A stretch of 39,583 nt of DNA. Origin: Planctomycetota bacterium. Lineage in GTDB: Bacteria; Planctomycetota; UBA1135; GCA-002686595. The notes beneath the pieces were generated by a model, which had not been told where the DNA came from, ran no database searches, and worked only from the letters and a program-made list of their open reading frames with translations. Position numbers and translations under genes: made by a program. Positions within the stretch are counted from its first letter, which is position 1. The number at the start of each line of letters is the position of its first letter. The DNA is taken from positions 1-39,583 of the forward strand of contig JAPKBR010000031.1 in assembly GCA_028823345.1 (NCBI GenBank), in the 5' to 3' direction. Below are positions 8,380 through 19,200 of this stretch, one piece after another.

Positions 8380-8703
8380 ATGATACTATTAAAGATGCTA
8401 CGTGCCAAAAGAGAAATCCGAGAGATGCTCCTAGTTAACTGCGCCACCAGTCAAATGTCCATGAGCAGGCGTATGTCCAAGCTACAACGCCTGAGTGAAT
8501 ACGCTAATTGGTGTTTTTGCATTTTTGTTCCTTATGTTTTTTGGACCCTGCTGTCTGGGCTGTCTGGGCTGTCTGGATCGCACTCACTCGAGCCCTTCGA
8601 ACTGGGTGTTATGGCATACATCGGTTATTCCTGGCACACTTCTGAGCGCGAACTCCAATTGCTTCGCCTGATCCAGCACTACCGGGAAGAGAAAGAGGAT
8701 TAG
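8380..8703 (+). CDS. Small unknown membrane protein
   Basis: 107 residues. A basic N-terminal half (MILLKMLRAKREIREM) leads into a hydrophobic segment NWCFCIFVPYVFWTLLSGLSG (given here in part, about residues 48-66), then a short second hydrophobic stretch around FELGVMAYIGY and a charged tail ending REEKED. A nine-base tandem repeat encodes three LSG units. No family recognised. Base composition is more AT-rich than its neighbours. It converges on the large metallopeptidase-like gene, 65 bp away. Coding is supported mainly by the membrane-like composition, so confidence is moderate. Confidence 0.5.
   Translation: MILLKMLRAKREIREMLLVNCATSQMSMSRRMSKLQRLSEYANWCFCIFVPYVFWTLLSGLSGLSGSHSLEPFELGVMAYIGYSWHTSERELQLLRLIQHYREEKED
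8551..8576 (+). repeat. Three tandem 9-bp units (ctgtctggg)
   Basis: Two perfect copies and a third lacking its last base, in frame with the small membrane protein and encoding LSGLSGLSG. It is a short in-frame slippage repeat. Confidence 0.8.
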
Positions 8704-8768
8704 AGAAACCTCCAGCGGAGAACTTCGCGTTGATGGAACTCCTTCAGAGCTGGTTGTGTGCGACCTAC

Positions 8769-11700
8769 CTAATTCCCGTCGGGCTCTTCGGCCGAATCTT
8801 CTGTTTCATCCTCTGGCTCTTCGCGGGAGGGCTGGGGCAGATCCCGGGGGGGGCGGCCATTGTCCCGGTACACGCGCAGCCAATGATCCAAGTCGGGATC
8901 GAACTTACCACCGAGTACATAGGCGGGCCGTGCAAAGCGCGCCACGCCCGCGGCGTCTAGGAAGAAGACCCAGCGCTTGCCCAAATCAGGAGTGTCTTCG
9001 AAACCCTCAGGCACCAAACCGTCGAAAGGGTGGCGCATGAAGGTCGGTTGAGCGGCCGCTTGGCCCGCGAGCTTTTCCGCAAACTCAGCGGCGATCAATG
9101 CCTCTACCCTATCCAGGTCTTTGGCCCCCATGGCGGCGGGCAGGGCGATCAGGACTTCTTGGGTCATGTTGCTGCGAAGGGCACCCTTGATCAAACTGCG
9201 GCAAACCACCAAGGCCCGGCGTTCGATGGTGTGGGAGTCAATCGGTTCGTCCGGGTCATAGCGCCGGGGACAAGGAACCCAGAGCATCAAACTGCCTTGG
9301 GTACGCGGGGGAACGCCCGCCACAAGGCGGCCTTCCAATTGGCTGAACACAAGCGTGCGCCCCGTGGCAATATCGAGGCCAGCACTGTCCATGCCGGGAA
9401 CCAACAGGGTGCGCGGACGGTCGAGACGCTCCACCACCGGATGCTCCATGCGCAGAGCACCGGCGGAAGAGGAGAACCCAATGAACCCTTCGATGGGTGT
9501 GCCATCGGTCATGTGATAGGTGCCTAAGCGTTCGCCGTTAATACTCACGGTCGCGCTGGCCCCATCCACCAAGACTTCGACCTCGACCGCGCTGGAAGGC
9601 TGGGTCAACTTGAATTTTCCAGAGGGTTGGGCCCCCTGCAGGGAGCCGTCGCGCTCAAAGCCACCGGCCATGCTCCAAGACACATGGCGCAGTTTAGGTT
9701 CTTCATCGCGATTGCCTTCGATCGTGGTGGCGGCACCGGAAATCCCGATGGTCACGGCACGGTCCCGCCGGGCCCAGCCCAGAATCAGCTGACCCTTGGC
9801 ATAGGTGGTGGTGAAGCGCACGCGGGTCTTGAGCAGATAGGTCCCGGGTAATTCGTAGTGCGATCCGCGCACAAACACAGCCCCGCGATTGGAACCACCG
9901 AAACGTCCGGTGCCCGCGCGCGCCTTGCGACGGCCCACGCCCAAATCCCCATCAGGTGCAAAGAACCAGTTTCCCGTGGGGAAGGGGTCGTCATGGCCCA
10001 CCAGTTCCTCTTCGACCCAGCCTTCCCCCTGTACAGGATGCACGCTGCGCCAAGCGCTGGCTTCCTTGCTGGGGACCGCATCTTGCAGCTCGGGTTCCCC
10101 GAGCCAACGGGCCAGACGATCATGATCAGCGGTGAAACGTGCGGCGGACTGGCGCCACTCGTGCTCCCGGTGGGCGACAGCAGCGGCTTTCAACACCTCA
10201 AGCAACTTCATGGTGCGTTTGACGGAAAGTTCACGGGGGCGTTCGGTCTCTGCCGGATAAAGGGGAAAGGCACGCTGTTGGGCAATGGCCCAAGCGCCAG
10301 CTTTTGCCCCGGAAGCCTCTAGCGCCCCCACCAAGCGTTCTTCGGGGACGCCCAGCCGTCCCTCCACCTGCATGGCCCAAAGGAATGCAAGCGCCGCGTC
10401 CCGGCGTTTGCCCTCCCGGTCCAAGAGCATCCCCGCTTCCGCAGCTTGGGCGTCACCAAAGTAAGGCTCGGTGCGGTTGCGCGACCAGACCCAGGTGGGC
10501 TCGTCATAGATCAAGGGGCTGGAGGCCACACCGGGAACCTGACTGGTGTAGCGGTCGGTCCAAGCGGCGGGCGTGTAGGCGTTGAAGCCCCGCAAGAAGC
10601 GTCCATAGATCCGGCAGAAGCCTGCAAAGTCTTCGGGCCGTCCATCCCGTCCGTCACAGAACAGGCCCTCAAACTGGGCCATGCGATCGCCGGCACCCCG
10701 GCCCGCATTGGACATGAAGGACTGCAAGCGCTCGTGGAACATGGGCGCGGCTCCGGGGACTTCTTCCGCCTTATCTTCCGGTAGAGGCTTGCCGTCCTCG
10801 TCCAACTCGTCGATCACCGGGACCCAGGTGTTCAAGAACACATAGAGCGCGTAGCCCGCCGAGTAATTGGCGCGGTAGTCCTCCAGGTCCGGGATCAGGA
10901 GCTCCTCAAGTTTCTTGGGGCGGCTCCACCCGGCCCCATAAACAGATGTCAGGGTGCCACGATTCACATGATTGGGCACAAACTCGGTCTCGTCGCTATG
11001 CCCGTAGGCTGATCCGGTCCAGACTGCCTTGCCCTCGGTGAGCCAAGCGGGTTGGCCCGGACAAAGGGCTCCGTCAAAGCGGTGGGTCAATTCGTGGGTC
11101 AGACCGTGGCCGAGTCCCTCGATGGTGCCCGCTGAAAAACGGAAGGTAGTGACATCTCCCCCTTGAAAACCAGCGGCCCAGTAAAAGGGCGCCCCTTCTG
11201 ATTCGAGACCCGCCGCCAAAGGCACAATGCGCACCAGACCTGGGCGATTGGTAAAGGGATCTTCCCCGTAAAAATTCACCAAGCGCGTGTGGTGCGACTC
11301 AATGGTGGCCGCGACTCCTCGCAGGGTTTGAAAGCCGCAGTCGGTCTCTACCAAGTACCACTCGCGGGGGGAGTGGGCGGTGCCAGGTAAACCAAAAGAG
11401 TCGTGGTCCCGGGTGAACGCTTCCTCTTGGGTAGCGAGTTGTTCGTCGAGTTCGTCAATGGTCCAAGGACGGCCCATTTTCCCCTTCAGTTGTCGGCGCG
11501 CTTGCGCAAGGGCGTTGGACGCTGTGCCCCCCATGTTGGCCCGAAAACTCTCTGGCGGAGCCTCGCCCTTGAGGTTGGTGAAACCCGCTTGGGCTGCAAG
11601 CCCGACCACGATGCGCGCGGCTTCAATCACCAAACTGGTCCGCCCGGAAGCGGCGGCGCTGATCCAGAGTTTCTCCAGGGAGCGAGGGATCTCGACCCAG

Positions 11701-12239
11701 TCCTTTTCATTCGCCAGTCGATGGCGGGGATCCAAGTCTTCGGGCGAAGCAGATGCCAAGAGCCCCGGTTGAATCTGGCCCAATTCCAAGGCCAATCGGC
11801 GCGCCCACCAGGCCACTGCCAAACCATCTGGATCGTTGCGACGCCCCTTAGAGCGGGCCAAGCTGACCAGTTCCTTGAATGCCGCGGCTCGAGCCTTGAT
11901 CACCGCCTGGGTTTCCGCATCCCCACCGACAAAAGGTTGCGCAGCCTTGGGCACTCGCCCGCGCCCACGCTCATCGGCGATCGCCTCCCACAGAAGCTGG
12001 GCCCAAAGAGCACGGCCATCCCCCACCCCAGCCACAGACAAGCGCTCGGTGAGAAGCTCCGGATCATAGGGCCGATACGCCAGGGCCGCTTCAAAATCAA
12101 TGCGCGCCTTCTTCAGGTCGCCGGCATCCCGGGCACGACGGCCCGCAGCAACCATGGGCCCCGCCGGGTCCATGGGCTTGGCCTCAGCAGGCGGGGTCTG
12201 GGCCAGAGGGAGCAAAAGCAGGAGGGCGCTGGAAATCAT
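8769..12239 (-). CDS. Large secreted gluzincin-type metallopeptidase-like protein
   Basis: 1156 residues from the ATG at 12239, which begins a signal peptide (MISSALLLLLPLAQTPPAEA). The open frame continues upstream to 12980, but that part is antisense to the chaN-like gene and was discarded. After a TPR-like helical region (about residues 28-90), residues near 375-405 contain GLTHELTHRFDG followed by AWLTEG: an HExxH zinc site with the third ligand Glu 16 residues later, as in peptidase-MA/gluzincin proteins. A later beta-rich region (about 770-950; YLLKTRVRFTT, GQLILGWARR, SINGERLGTYH, EGFIGFSSS) resembles LamG/DUF1080-like jelly rolls. The tail is strongly acidic (EEPEDETEDSAEEPDG). It is likely a periplasmic or outer-surface protein; substrate unknown. 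Divergent from the chaN-like gene with an 87-bp shared upstream region. Confidence 0.75.
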   Translation of the reverse strand: MISSALLLLLPLAQTPPAEAKPMDPAGPMVAAGRRARDAGDLKKARIDFEAALAYRPYDPELLTERLSVAGVGDGRALWAQLLWEAIADERGRGRVPKAAQPFVGGDAETQAVIKARAAAFKELVSLARSKGRRNDPDGLAVAWWARRLALELGQIQPGLLASASPEDLDPRHRLANEKDWVEIPRSLEKLWISAAASGRTSLVIEAARIVVGLAAQAGFTNLKGEAPPESFRANMGGTASNALAQARRQLKGKMGRPWTIDELDEQLATQEEAFTRDHDSFGLPGTAHSPREWYLVETDCGFQTLRGVAATIESHHTRLVNFYGEDPFTNRPGLVRIVPLAAGLESEGAPFYWAAGFQGGDVTTFRFSAGTIEGLGHGLTHELTHRFDGALCPGQPAWLTEGKAVWTGSAYGHSDETEFVPNHVNRGTLTSVYGAGWSRPKKLEELLIPDLEDYRANYSAGYALYVFLNTWVPVIDELDEDGKPLPEDKAEEVPGAAPMFHERLQSFMSNAGRGAGDRMAQFEGLFCDGRDGRPEDFAGFCRIYGRFLRGFNAYTPAAWTDRYTSQVPGVASSPLIYDEPTWVWSRNRTEPYFGDAQAAEAGMLLDREGKRRDAALAFLWAMQVEGRLGVPEERLVGALEASGAKAGAWAIAQQRAFPLYPAETERPRELSVKRTMKLLEVLKAAAVAHREHEWRQSAARFTADHDRLARWLGEPELQDAVPSKEASAWRSVHPVQGEGWVEEELVGHDDPFPTGNWFFAPDGDLGVGRRKARAGTGRFGGSNRGAVFVRGSHYELPGTYLLKTRVRFTTTYAKGQLILGWARRDRAVTIGISGAATTIEGNRDEEPKLRHVSWSMAGGFERDGSLQGAQPSGKFKLTQPSSAVEVEVLVDGASATVSINGERLGTYHMTDGTPIEGFIGFSSSAGALRMEHPVVERLDRPRTLLVPGMDSAGLDIATGRTLVFSQLEGRLVAGVPPRTQGSLMLWVPCPRRYDPDEPIDSHTIERRALVVCRSLIKGALRSNMTQEVLIALPAAMGAKDLDRVEALIAAEFAEKLAGQAAAQPTFMRHPFDGLVPEGFEDTPDLGKRWVFFLDAAGVARFARPAYVLGGKFDPDLDHWLRVYRDNGRPPRDLPQPSREEPEDETEDSAEEPDGN

Positions 12240-12326
12240 GGGATACCACGGTAGCGCATGGGCCTCGCTTCGGGCAGTTCTATTCCCCCTGACCAGGAAC
12301 GAGACCAAAGAGTTAGTCTCTCTCCC

Positions 12327-13187
12327 ATGAAATACAGCCTGTCCTCCGCCCTTTGGCCCGTCTTGCTCCTCGCCACATCCTGCGCGGGACTGACAGGTTC
12401 CACCGAAATCCTGCTGCCCGACGGGGAAGCCACCAGTTTTGAAGCCATGATCGATCAGCTCGCAGGAGCCGACGTGGTGGTGCTTGGGGAAGAGCATGAT
12501 TCGGATGGGATCCACGCCCTGCAGCTTCGCACCACCGAGGCCCTGATGGAGCGACGTGGGAAGGTGACCATCGCCATGGAAATGTTCGAACGGGACGTGC
12601 AGTCGGTACTGAACCTTTACCTGATGGGGGCCATCGAGGAAGAAGACCTCATGCAGAGGAGTCGCCCCTGGGGCAACTACGCGGAGCATTACAGAGGAGC
12701 CATCGAACTCGCCCGGGCCAACGGCCTGACAGTCTTGGCCAGCAACATCCCCCGGGCCCTTGCGCGCAATGTGGGCCGCGAAGGAACCCTTGTCAGCCAA
12801 GGGGGACCTTGGAGCGCGCGCAATGTGATCCCCATGGGCGGGGCCTATGAAGAAATCTTCATGGACCTGATGGGAGGCATGATGGGCCACATGGGAGACA
12901 TGCCCGAAGGTGCCTTGGAGCGAATTTTCGAAGCCCAATGCATCAAGGACGAAGCTATGGCGGAGAGCATCGCTGAACACCTTGCCTCATCCCCTTCACC
13001 GAAACCCCAGGTAGTCTTTTGGTGTGGACGATTCCACTCAGACTTTGGTCTGGGCACAGTGGAGCGCTTAGTCAGGCGCATGCCCGGTCTCAAGATCGCG
13101 GTGATCAGCGGGCGCAAACTCTCCAGCGGCGCGTTCGACGAGAGCGACCAAGAGCGCGGGGATTTCATTTGGATCGCCCCCGAGTGA
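12327..13187 (+). CDS. ChaN/Tiki-superfamily lipoprotein (haem-binding uptake type)
   Basis: 286 residues from the ATG at 12327; the upstream in-frame ATG at 12258 would add residues ahead of the signal peptide. MKYSLSSALWPVLLLATSC ends in a plausible lipobox with lipid-modified Cys19. The domain matches the ChaN (DUF399) family: ADVVVLGEEHDSDGIHALQ, VTIAMEMFERDVQ, WGNYAEHY, GLTVLASNIPR, AQCIKDEAMAESI and VVFWCGRFHSDFG. Members bind haem or belong to the Tiki-like metal-dependent protease fold. A Met/His-rich insert (MGGMMGHMGDM) precedes the conserved AQC-KDE-MA segment. The gene converges on the giant TPR gene with 13 bp between stop codons. Confidence 0.82.
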   Translation: MKYSLSSALWPVLLLATSCAGLTGSTEILLPDGEATSFEAMIDQLAGADVVVLGEEHDSDGIHALQLRTTEALMERRGKVTIAMEMFERDVQSVLNLYLMGAIEEEDLMQRSRPWGNYAEHYRGAIELARANGLTVLASNIPRALARNVGREGTLVSQGGPWSARNVIPMGGAYEEIFMDLMGGMMGHMGDMPEGALERIFEAQCIKDEAMAESIAEHLASSPSPKPQVVFWCGRFHSDFGLGTVERLVRRMPGLKIAVISGRKLSSGAFDESDQERGDFIWIAPE

Positions 13188-13201
13188 TCGGACCCCCGAT
13201 C
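13186..13201. terminator. Short perfect hairpin between convergent genes
   Basis: GATCGG-ACCC-CCGATC, a 6-bp stem with a 4-nt loop, spans the 13-bp gap and touches both stop codons. Its symmetry would serve both strands, but no U-tract follows, so intrinsic termination is unproven. Confidence 0.3.
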
Positions 13202-16200
13202 TAGGGACCAATCAGTTTCAGGGGAATGGCGCGCATCATGGTTGACGCCGGCGAAGAACCCTTACGGGTGGATTTCTTGGCCGCCGCGATGGCTTCCGCC
13301 GCTGCCTTTTCCGCCTTGTCCATTTCCTCAAGCCGTTGCTTGGCTGCTGCGTCCGCCGCACCGGCCTCCTGCAACTGCTGGCTCAACTCCTGATCCCCAG
13401 TGGCGCTAGCAGCCTCGGAGAGGAACATGAGCAAGCCATCTACCCGATGGCCGTCCCCATAGGCAGTGCCCTGCTCGAGGGCACGGGCCGGACCATCCGC
13501 TTCGAGCATGCGCTTCAGGGTCGGAACGCAGCGGTTATAGAATAACTTGCCATCCGCAAGGAGCTGCTCCTCGATGGCAACGGTCTGTTCGCCGAGCCCC
13601 GCCAGGAGGCACAGGTCTGCAACCCAAAGGGGCAGGTTGTCCAGCACGTCCTCGCGACTGGAGAGGGCTAGGGCAATGCGCGTGAGCGCGGCCTGATCCC
13701 CGGCCTCGTGGCAGCGCATGCCCAGCACGCAAAGTGCGCGCACCAGGTCAATGGGCCTGCTGCGCTCTTCGGTGAGCCACGCGAGCATGTTAGTTTCAAG
13801 CGCAGCTCGCAGAGCCACGGCGTGCTCACCCTGCACCAGAAGAGCCGGCGCAAGCAAACGCCGCATGTCCGCCAATGAGAAGAACCCCGGACCATCTGCT
13901 CGGTTACGGAAACGATTCATGTCCGGCCAACGGACCGATCCCGGGGGCAACTTGCAGATACCAAGCTCTAGCGCGCGGGTCGCATTCTCAACTTCTCCAC
14001 CGTTGGCAAAGAGAGGAGCGGCGCGCAGGGCCACCCGTCGACGCAGGCCTTGGCTCAAGTCGATGGAGTTCTCGCAGATGGCACGCGCCCTTTGGAGAGC
14101 CTCATCGGGGCCGAGCATTTCCTCCCAGATCTTGAGCCAGTTGAGTTCTCCTTGCTCCCGAAGCCAAGTGTGTGGACTGACCGGTGAGAGTTCCAAGATC
14201 ATCTCCACCAGAGCCAAGCGGTGTTCCTCGTCGATCACCTCCCGGGCTTCTTTGACCAGGCCCTCGGCGGTTACGGCGCTGCCCGCCTCTTCGTCAAAGC
14301 GGAAGTACATACGCCCCCCACTGATGCGCGTGGCGCACCACCGATACAGGCGCAGGGCTTCTTCTTGCGCGCCGGAGCGGGCCAGGACCCGGGCCAAACG
14401 CCGCACTTGAGCCGCGTCCTTGGGACTCACCGCCTGCACCAGGTTGCGGGCCACCACGCCACCGCTTTGGTTGCTGGAATGGCGGTCAAGCATCTGCAAA
14501 AGTTCCAGTTGGCCACGCTTGCCCAACTGTCCTTCCCCCATGCGCGCAACTCGCTGGGCGATGGCTTCGGTTGCTCCCACTGCCTTTTCATCCACCAGGG
14601 CAAGGGCTTCCACCACGGCCTGCAGCTGGTCCAATTGGTCCACCTGGGTGGTTTGCAGGAAGCGTTCGAGTTCCGCCACCAACTCGGGCTCGCCGGTCAA
14701 GGCCTTGAGGCCTGGGTTCTCAGGCTCTTCCTCTTGGATCAACTCGTCTTTCCACTGGGAAAGACCGCCCATGGGAACAGGCTCGGGTTCTTCATCGGTG
14801 GACTCGTCCGCCTCCTCTGCGGTCTTACCCGTCCATTGGAACTGAGACAGGGGCGACCAGGAGTAGCGGCTGTAGAACCTGGAGTTGCCACTGGCCTGCA
14901 GACCTGTCGCGAACTGCCGCCAGTGACGTCGTAGGGCGTGGACCGCGTCGGCGGTGCGCTTTTCATCGAGAGCCACGCAGACCGAGTGGGCGTCGGAGGG
15001 AAAGCCCTCGTCGCCCGTGGCCGCAGTGCCTCCAGAGGAGACCCCAGAGGAGACCCCAGATGAGACCCCAGATGAGACCCCAGAGGAAGCCATAAGGCCC
15101 CCTCCTGCCGCCACGATCCGCATCATGCTGGACATGGCCATGGAGGAGCTCTTTTTCCCTTCACCCTCTTCCTCGTCCTGCACCCCAAGAGCCAACCGTT
15201 GCTCGCGCACCCCCAGTGCGTCCGCATAGAACCCCCGATTCCGGAGCAAGCCCTCGCGCCGCTTGAGCAGATCCCGCTTGCCCTGGTCCTCTTCTTCCAG
15301 CTCCATCAATCGGTCGAGGAGGGCAAGCTGCTGCGCCTGGGGCACATAGGTCACCGCTCGTTTGAGCAGTTCTTGATCCTCGGGGAAAACGGCCAGAGCC
15401 GTGGACCAGAGTTCCAACAGGGCTTTCCTGTCGGTGCGCAACAACTCCAAGCGCAGATCAAAGGCGGGGCGCGGTTCCAAATCCACGAGAGCCGCGCTCA
15501 ACTCCGACCCATGATCTTCCCCGAAGGCAGTAATCAAGTTTTGACGCGCTTCGCGCCACTCCCACGTCTGGTCATCCCCCTTCGACACTAGCTTGGGGAA
15601 GAGCTCGATGGCCAGGGCTAGGGCTTCCTCTCCGCGCTCGAGATCCTGCAACAAGATCGCACGGGTGACATCCACAACGGGGTCATCCGGATGGCTCTCA
15701 TGCCAAATGGCCAACAGGCCGAGTGCGGTCTCCTGGTTCGATTCGGCATTATTGAGATTGCGCAACACATAGCGGATGTATTCGGGCGCCTCCCTAAAGG
15801 CCTCCTCCGCGTGCCCAAGAATGAACTCCGCCATCTCAGCGGTCACCTCTTCTTCGGCCATGCTGAGCATACTGACCAAGAGGTTCCCCCGTGCAGTGAC
15901 CGGCACCTTGGACCACTGACCTCGCAGGGCGCTGACCCGCGAGCGAGCGGGTAACAGGGTGAGCAACTGGGGCAAGCCCCAGGTTTGGGCCGAGTTGTCC
16001 AGTAGCTCCAGGACTTGCTCTTCGGACAAGAGAGGCAATTCAGATTTACGCTGCAGGTTGGAAATCGCGCCCAACATGCCGGCGTTCTTCGCGGGGTCGT
16101 CCACCACGCGACTCACGAAGTACTGGTACAAGGCGCGCTTGCCCTCGTCGTCCAAGCCGGCGGCCACCTGATCGAGAATCTCCTCTACCGCGTAGGACTG

Positions 16201-19200
16201 CCCACCGCCCTCCATGGTCAGCCGCACCCATTGACGACCCACTCGCAGGATGGAACCCTCATCCCCTAGCCAACGGGCGGCCGAGAAGAGCACGGTTAGG
16301 TCGGTCTGGTCTTCCTTTTTCACCTGGCCATACTGGGCTCGCTGCACCAGATCCCGCACGGCTTCATGATCTCCAGCGGCAACCCGGGAAAGGACTTCCC
16401 GTGCCGCTTGACGCACCTGAATGCCCTCACCATTGCTGATGCCCTTGGGGCCATCCGCCCCAGCCAGAGCGCGCAACTCGCTCAGATCATCTCCTGCCAG
16501 CACGCACTGATCCACAAGGGCGCGGGCAGCGAGGGGATAACCCTGGCGCATGCGAGCCTGCACCAAATCTTTGATCAGGGTCAAGTCCCCGGGAAAGGCA
16601 CGGATCAGGGCTAGATCGCTCCGGTCCGCAAGCTGCACATCCGCCAGAGCAAATGAAAAGCGGCGTAGGGCAACCGCGCGCTTCTCCACGCGCGGATGGG
16701 CTGAGAGGCGATCCTCGTCGGGCTGACCCGCTTGGATCTGGGCCAAATCCTGGGCCTGGGCCAAGGCGAGTTGTTCGGTGGCCGCGCGCAGGGCAGCCGG
16801 GGGAGATGATGCCAAGACGCCGGTCAAGAGACGCTCGCTCCAACGATCCCAGTCGTCGGTGTTGCGCGAACCAAACCACATGAAGGGCGAGGCGGGCTCG
16901 TCTTCTTCAGACTTTTGGGTCACTTGCAAGGGGCGCCGAGCCAAGAGCAACTCTAACCCTCGCAGATAGAGGTCCGCAGCTCGCTCGTCATCACCCATGG
17001 ACTCGTGCAACTCGCCCACCTTCACCAGCAGACTTTCATCCGTGGGTGCGGTGGCCAGCAGCGCCTGGTAGGAATCCAAAGCAATTTGCCTTTCCCCCGC
17101 CTCTTCGAATAGGCCCGCCGCTTCTCGCTGATAGCGAGCGTGATCGGGCATGTCCTTGGTCAAGGCAAAGGTTCGCCGTGCGGCTTCCGCATCGTCCGCT
17201 TCCAAGAAGGCCTCGCCCAAGTCCAAATACACTTGGGGTGGAACGAGCTCGCCGGATGCCACCAAGCGGCGGCCATAGTGCAGAAACAGATCCGAATCCC
17301 CTTTCCAGCCACTGCCGCGGAACGAGTCCCCTTCCCCTCGGGAAAGGTCCATCAATTCGCGCAACACCGATGCCACCCTGGGCCCGGTGATCGGCAGGGA
17401 AGTCTCATGGGCCCGGATCATTCCCATCCGGTCCTTCTCTTCCTCGTGCAAGTCAGCCAAGAGCTGGTACAGATAGGTCTTGTCGTGGCGTAGGGCGAGG
17501 CGCATCAAGGTGGCACGCCGGGCCCAAGCGATTGTCTTGGGGCGCACGCCTCCGTCGGAAAACTGGTTCAAGATCCCGTCGATGGCCACCGTGAACAGGT
17601 CGTCGCGCTGGGCGTGGGCGGCAAGGTACTGGAACATTCCCAAGGCTCGGTCCTGCTCGCCGGTCTGCTTGAGAAGGTCCCCCATCAACAGATACCCATC
17701 GATGCGCCCGGGATGATCCGCGAGTCCCTTGCGGTAGACCACGAGGGCCTCCTCACGCATGCCTGCCAGTGCCAAGACCCCGGCCTCGAATTCCGCAGCC
17801 ATGGTTTCGGATTCCAGTTCAGAAAGGCGGTGCAGAACCTCACGGGCCTGGTGGGGCTTGCCGCGCTCCATCATGCTCATGGCCAGTTGGCGCAGATAGT
17901 CTGGTTCCCCCTCCGGGTCCAACTCGATGAGCCGGCGCACGGCTTCTTCGTAGGCAAAATAATCGTTGGTGGCAAGATAGATGCGCGCCTTTTCTTCCAG
18001 GCTGGAACGCTCCCCGCGGCCCGCATGGCGGAAGAACTCGTCCACCACCTCGGTGGCTGAAACACTGTCCCCCACCCGGGTGTAGAGCCGCACCAAGAGC
18101 GCGCTTTGTTTTTCAGTGGCGGTGCCAGCCAGTACTGCTTCTTCCAGCTCAATCGCCAGGTCAGCCAAGTTGCCCAGCCTAGAAGCAACCGTCATCAGGC
18201 GGTCTTCCACGTAACGGCGACGGGAGAGGGCCTCGATGCGCAACCAAAGGTCACGCCAAGCATCCAGGGCCTTTTCTTCCTCTTCGACTTCGCTGTAGAG
18301 CCAAGCGAGACGCATCTCTAGGTCTTCCCCCGCTTCCCCTTCCGGGCGCGTGGCCTTGACCGACTCCAGCACACGCACCGCGTCCTCTAGAGCCCCCACT
18401 TGCTCGAACGCCTCGGACAGTTCCAGTCGCGCAGGGGATCCCGGGTCGGTTCCCGCTTCCATGCGCTTCAAAACCTCAAGGGCCTCTGCCACCCGGCCCC
18501 CATCCCGTTCCAAGCCAAACAGGAACAGTTGCGCGGCCACCTGGGTGCGTGGGTCTTGCTCGCTGCGCATGGCCCATTCCCGAGAGAGTTCCACCAGCCC
18601 CAAGTCAGCCAAGGCCTGGGCACCGTCCATCAAGCGACCGGTCTCGGCGCCGTCTACAAAACCATCCCAAACCGCAAGAGCTCCCGCGGAATCGCCTTTT
18701 TCCAGGTACACCCTGGAAAGACCCGAGCGCCACAAGACACGCATGGGCTCGGCGGAGATCAGATCTTCATAGGCCGCTAACATTCGCGGCTCGCGGCCCG
18801 CTTCCCGATACAGTTCCAGCAGATCGAGCCGCGCATCGGGGGACAAGTCGCTGCCCTTGCTGCTTTCAAAGCGAGCAATGGCCAGGTCATAGTTACCGGT
18901 TTGACGCAGCACGTCGGTCCAAACCCTTTGGTGCTGGGGTGTAAGGTCCTCGCGGCCTGCAAACCATTCGAGCAAGCCCTCAAGGTTGTCCTCTTTGATG
19001 CGCGCTTCGGTCACGAGGGCAAGGGCCTGCCAGCGATCCCGGGCCATGGGCGCCAAGAACGAAGCCTCCCAGGCGTGAGTCGCCGCGCTTGCGTAATCTT
19101 CGGCCTGCAAAGCCCAACCCGCCATGCGCAACAGATCGCGCACGCGCTCCTTGGGTGTATCCCTGGGCTCAAAAAGCGCAAGGGCGTCCTTATGCCGATC

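Noticed and set aside
8730..8960. Plus-strand frame at the 3' end of the metallopeptidase gene
   Set aside because: Mostly antisense to the real gene; the hydrophobic start is not followed by anything recognisable.
12240..12980. Upstream extension of the metallopeptidase-like frame (247 residues)
   Set aside because: It is antisense to the chaN-like gene, has no domain, and the signal peptide begins at the ATG at 12239.
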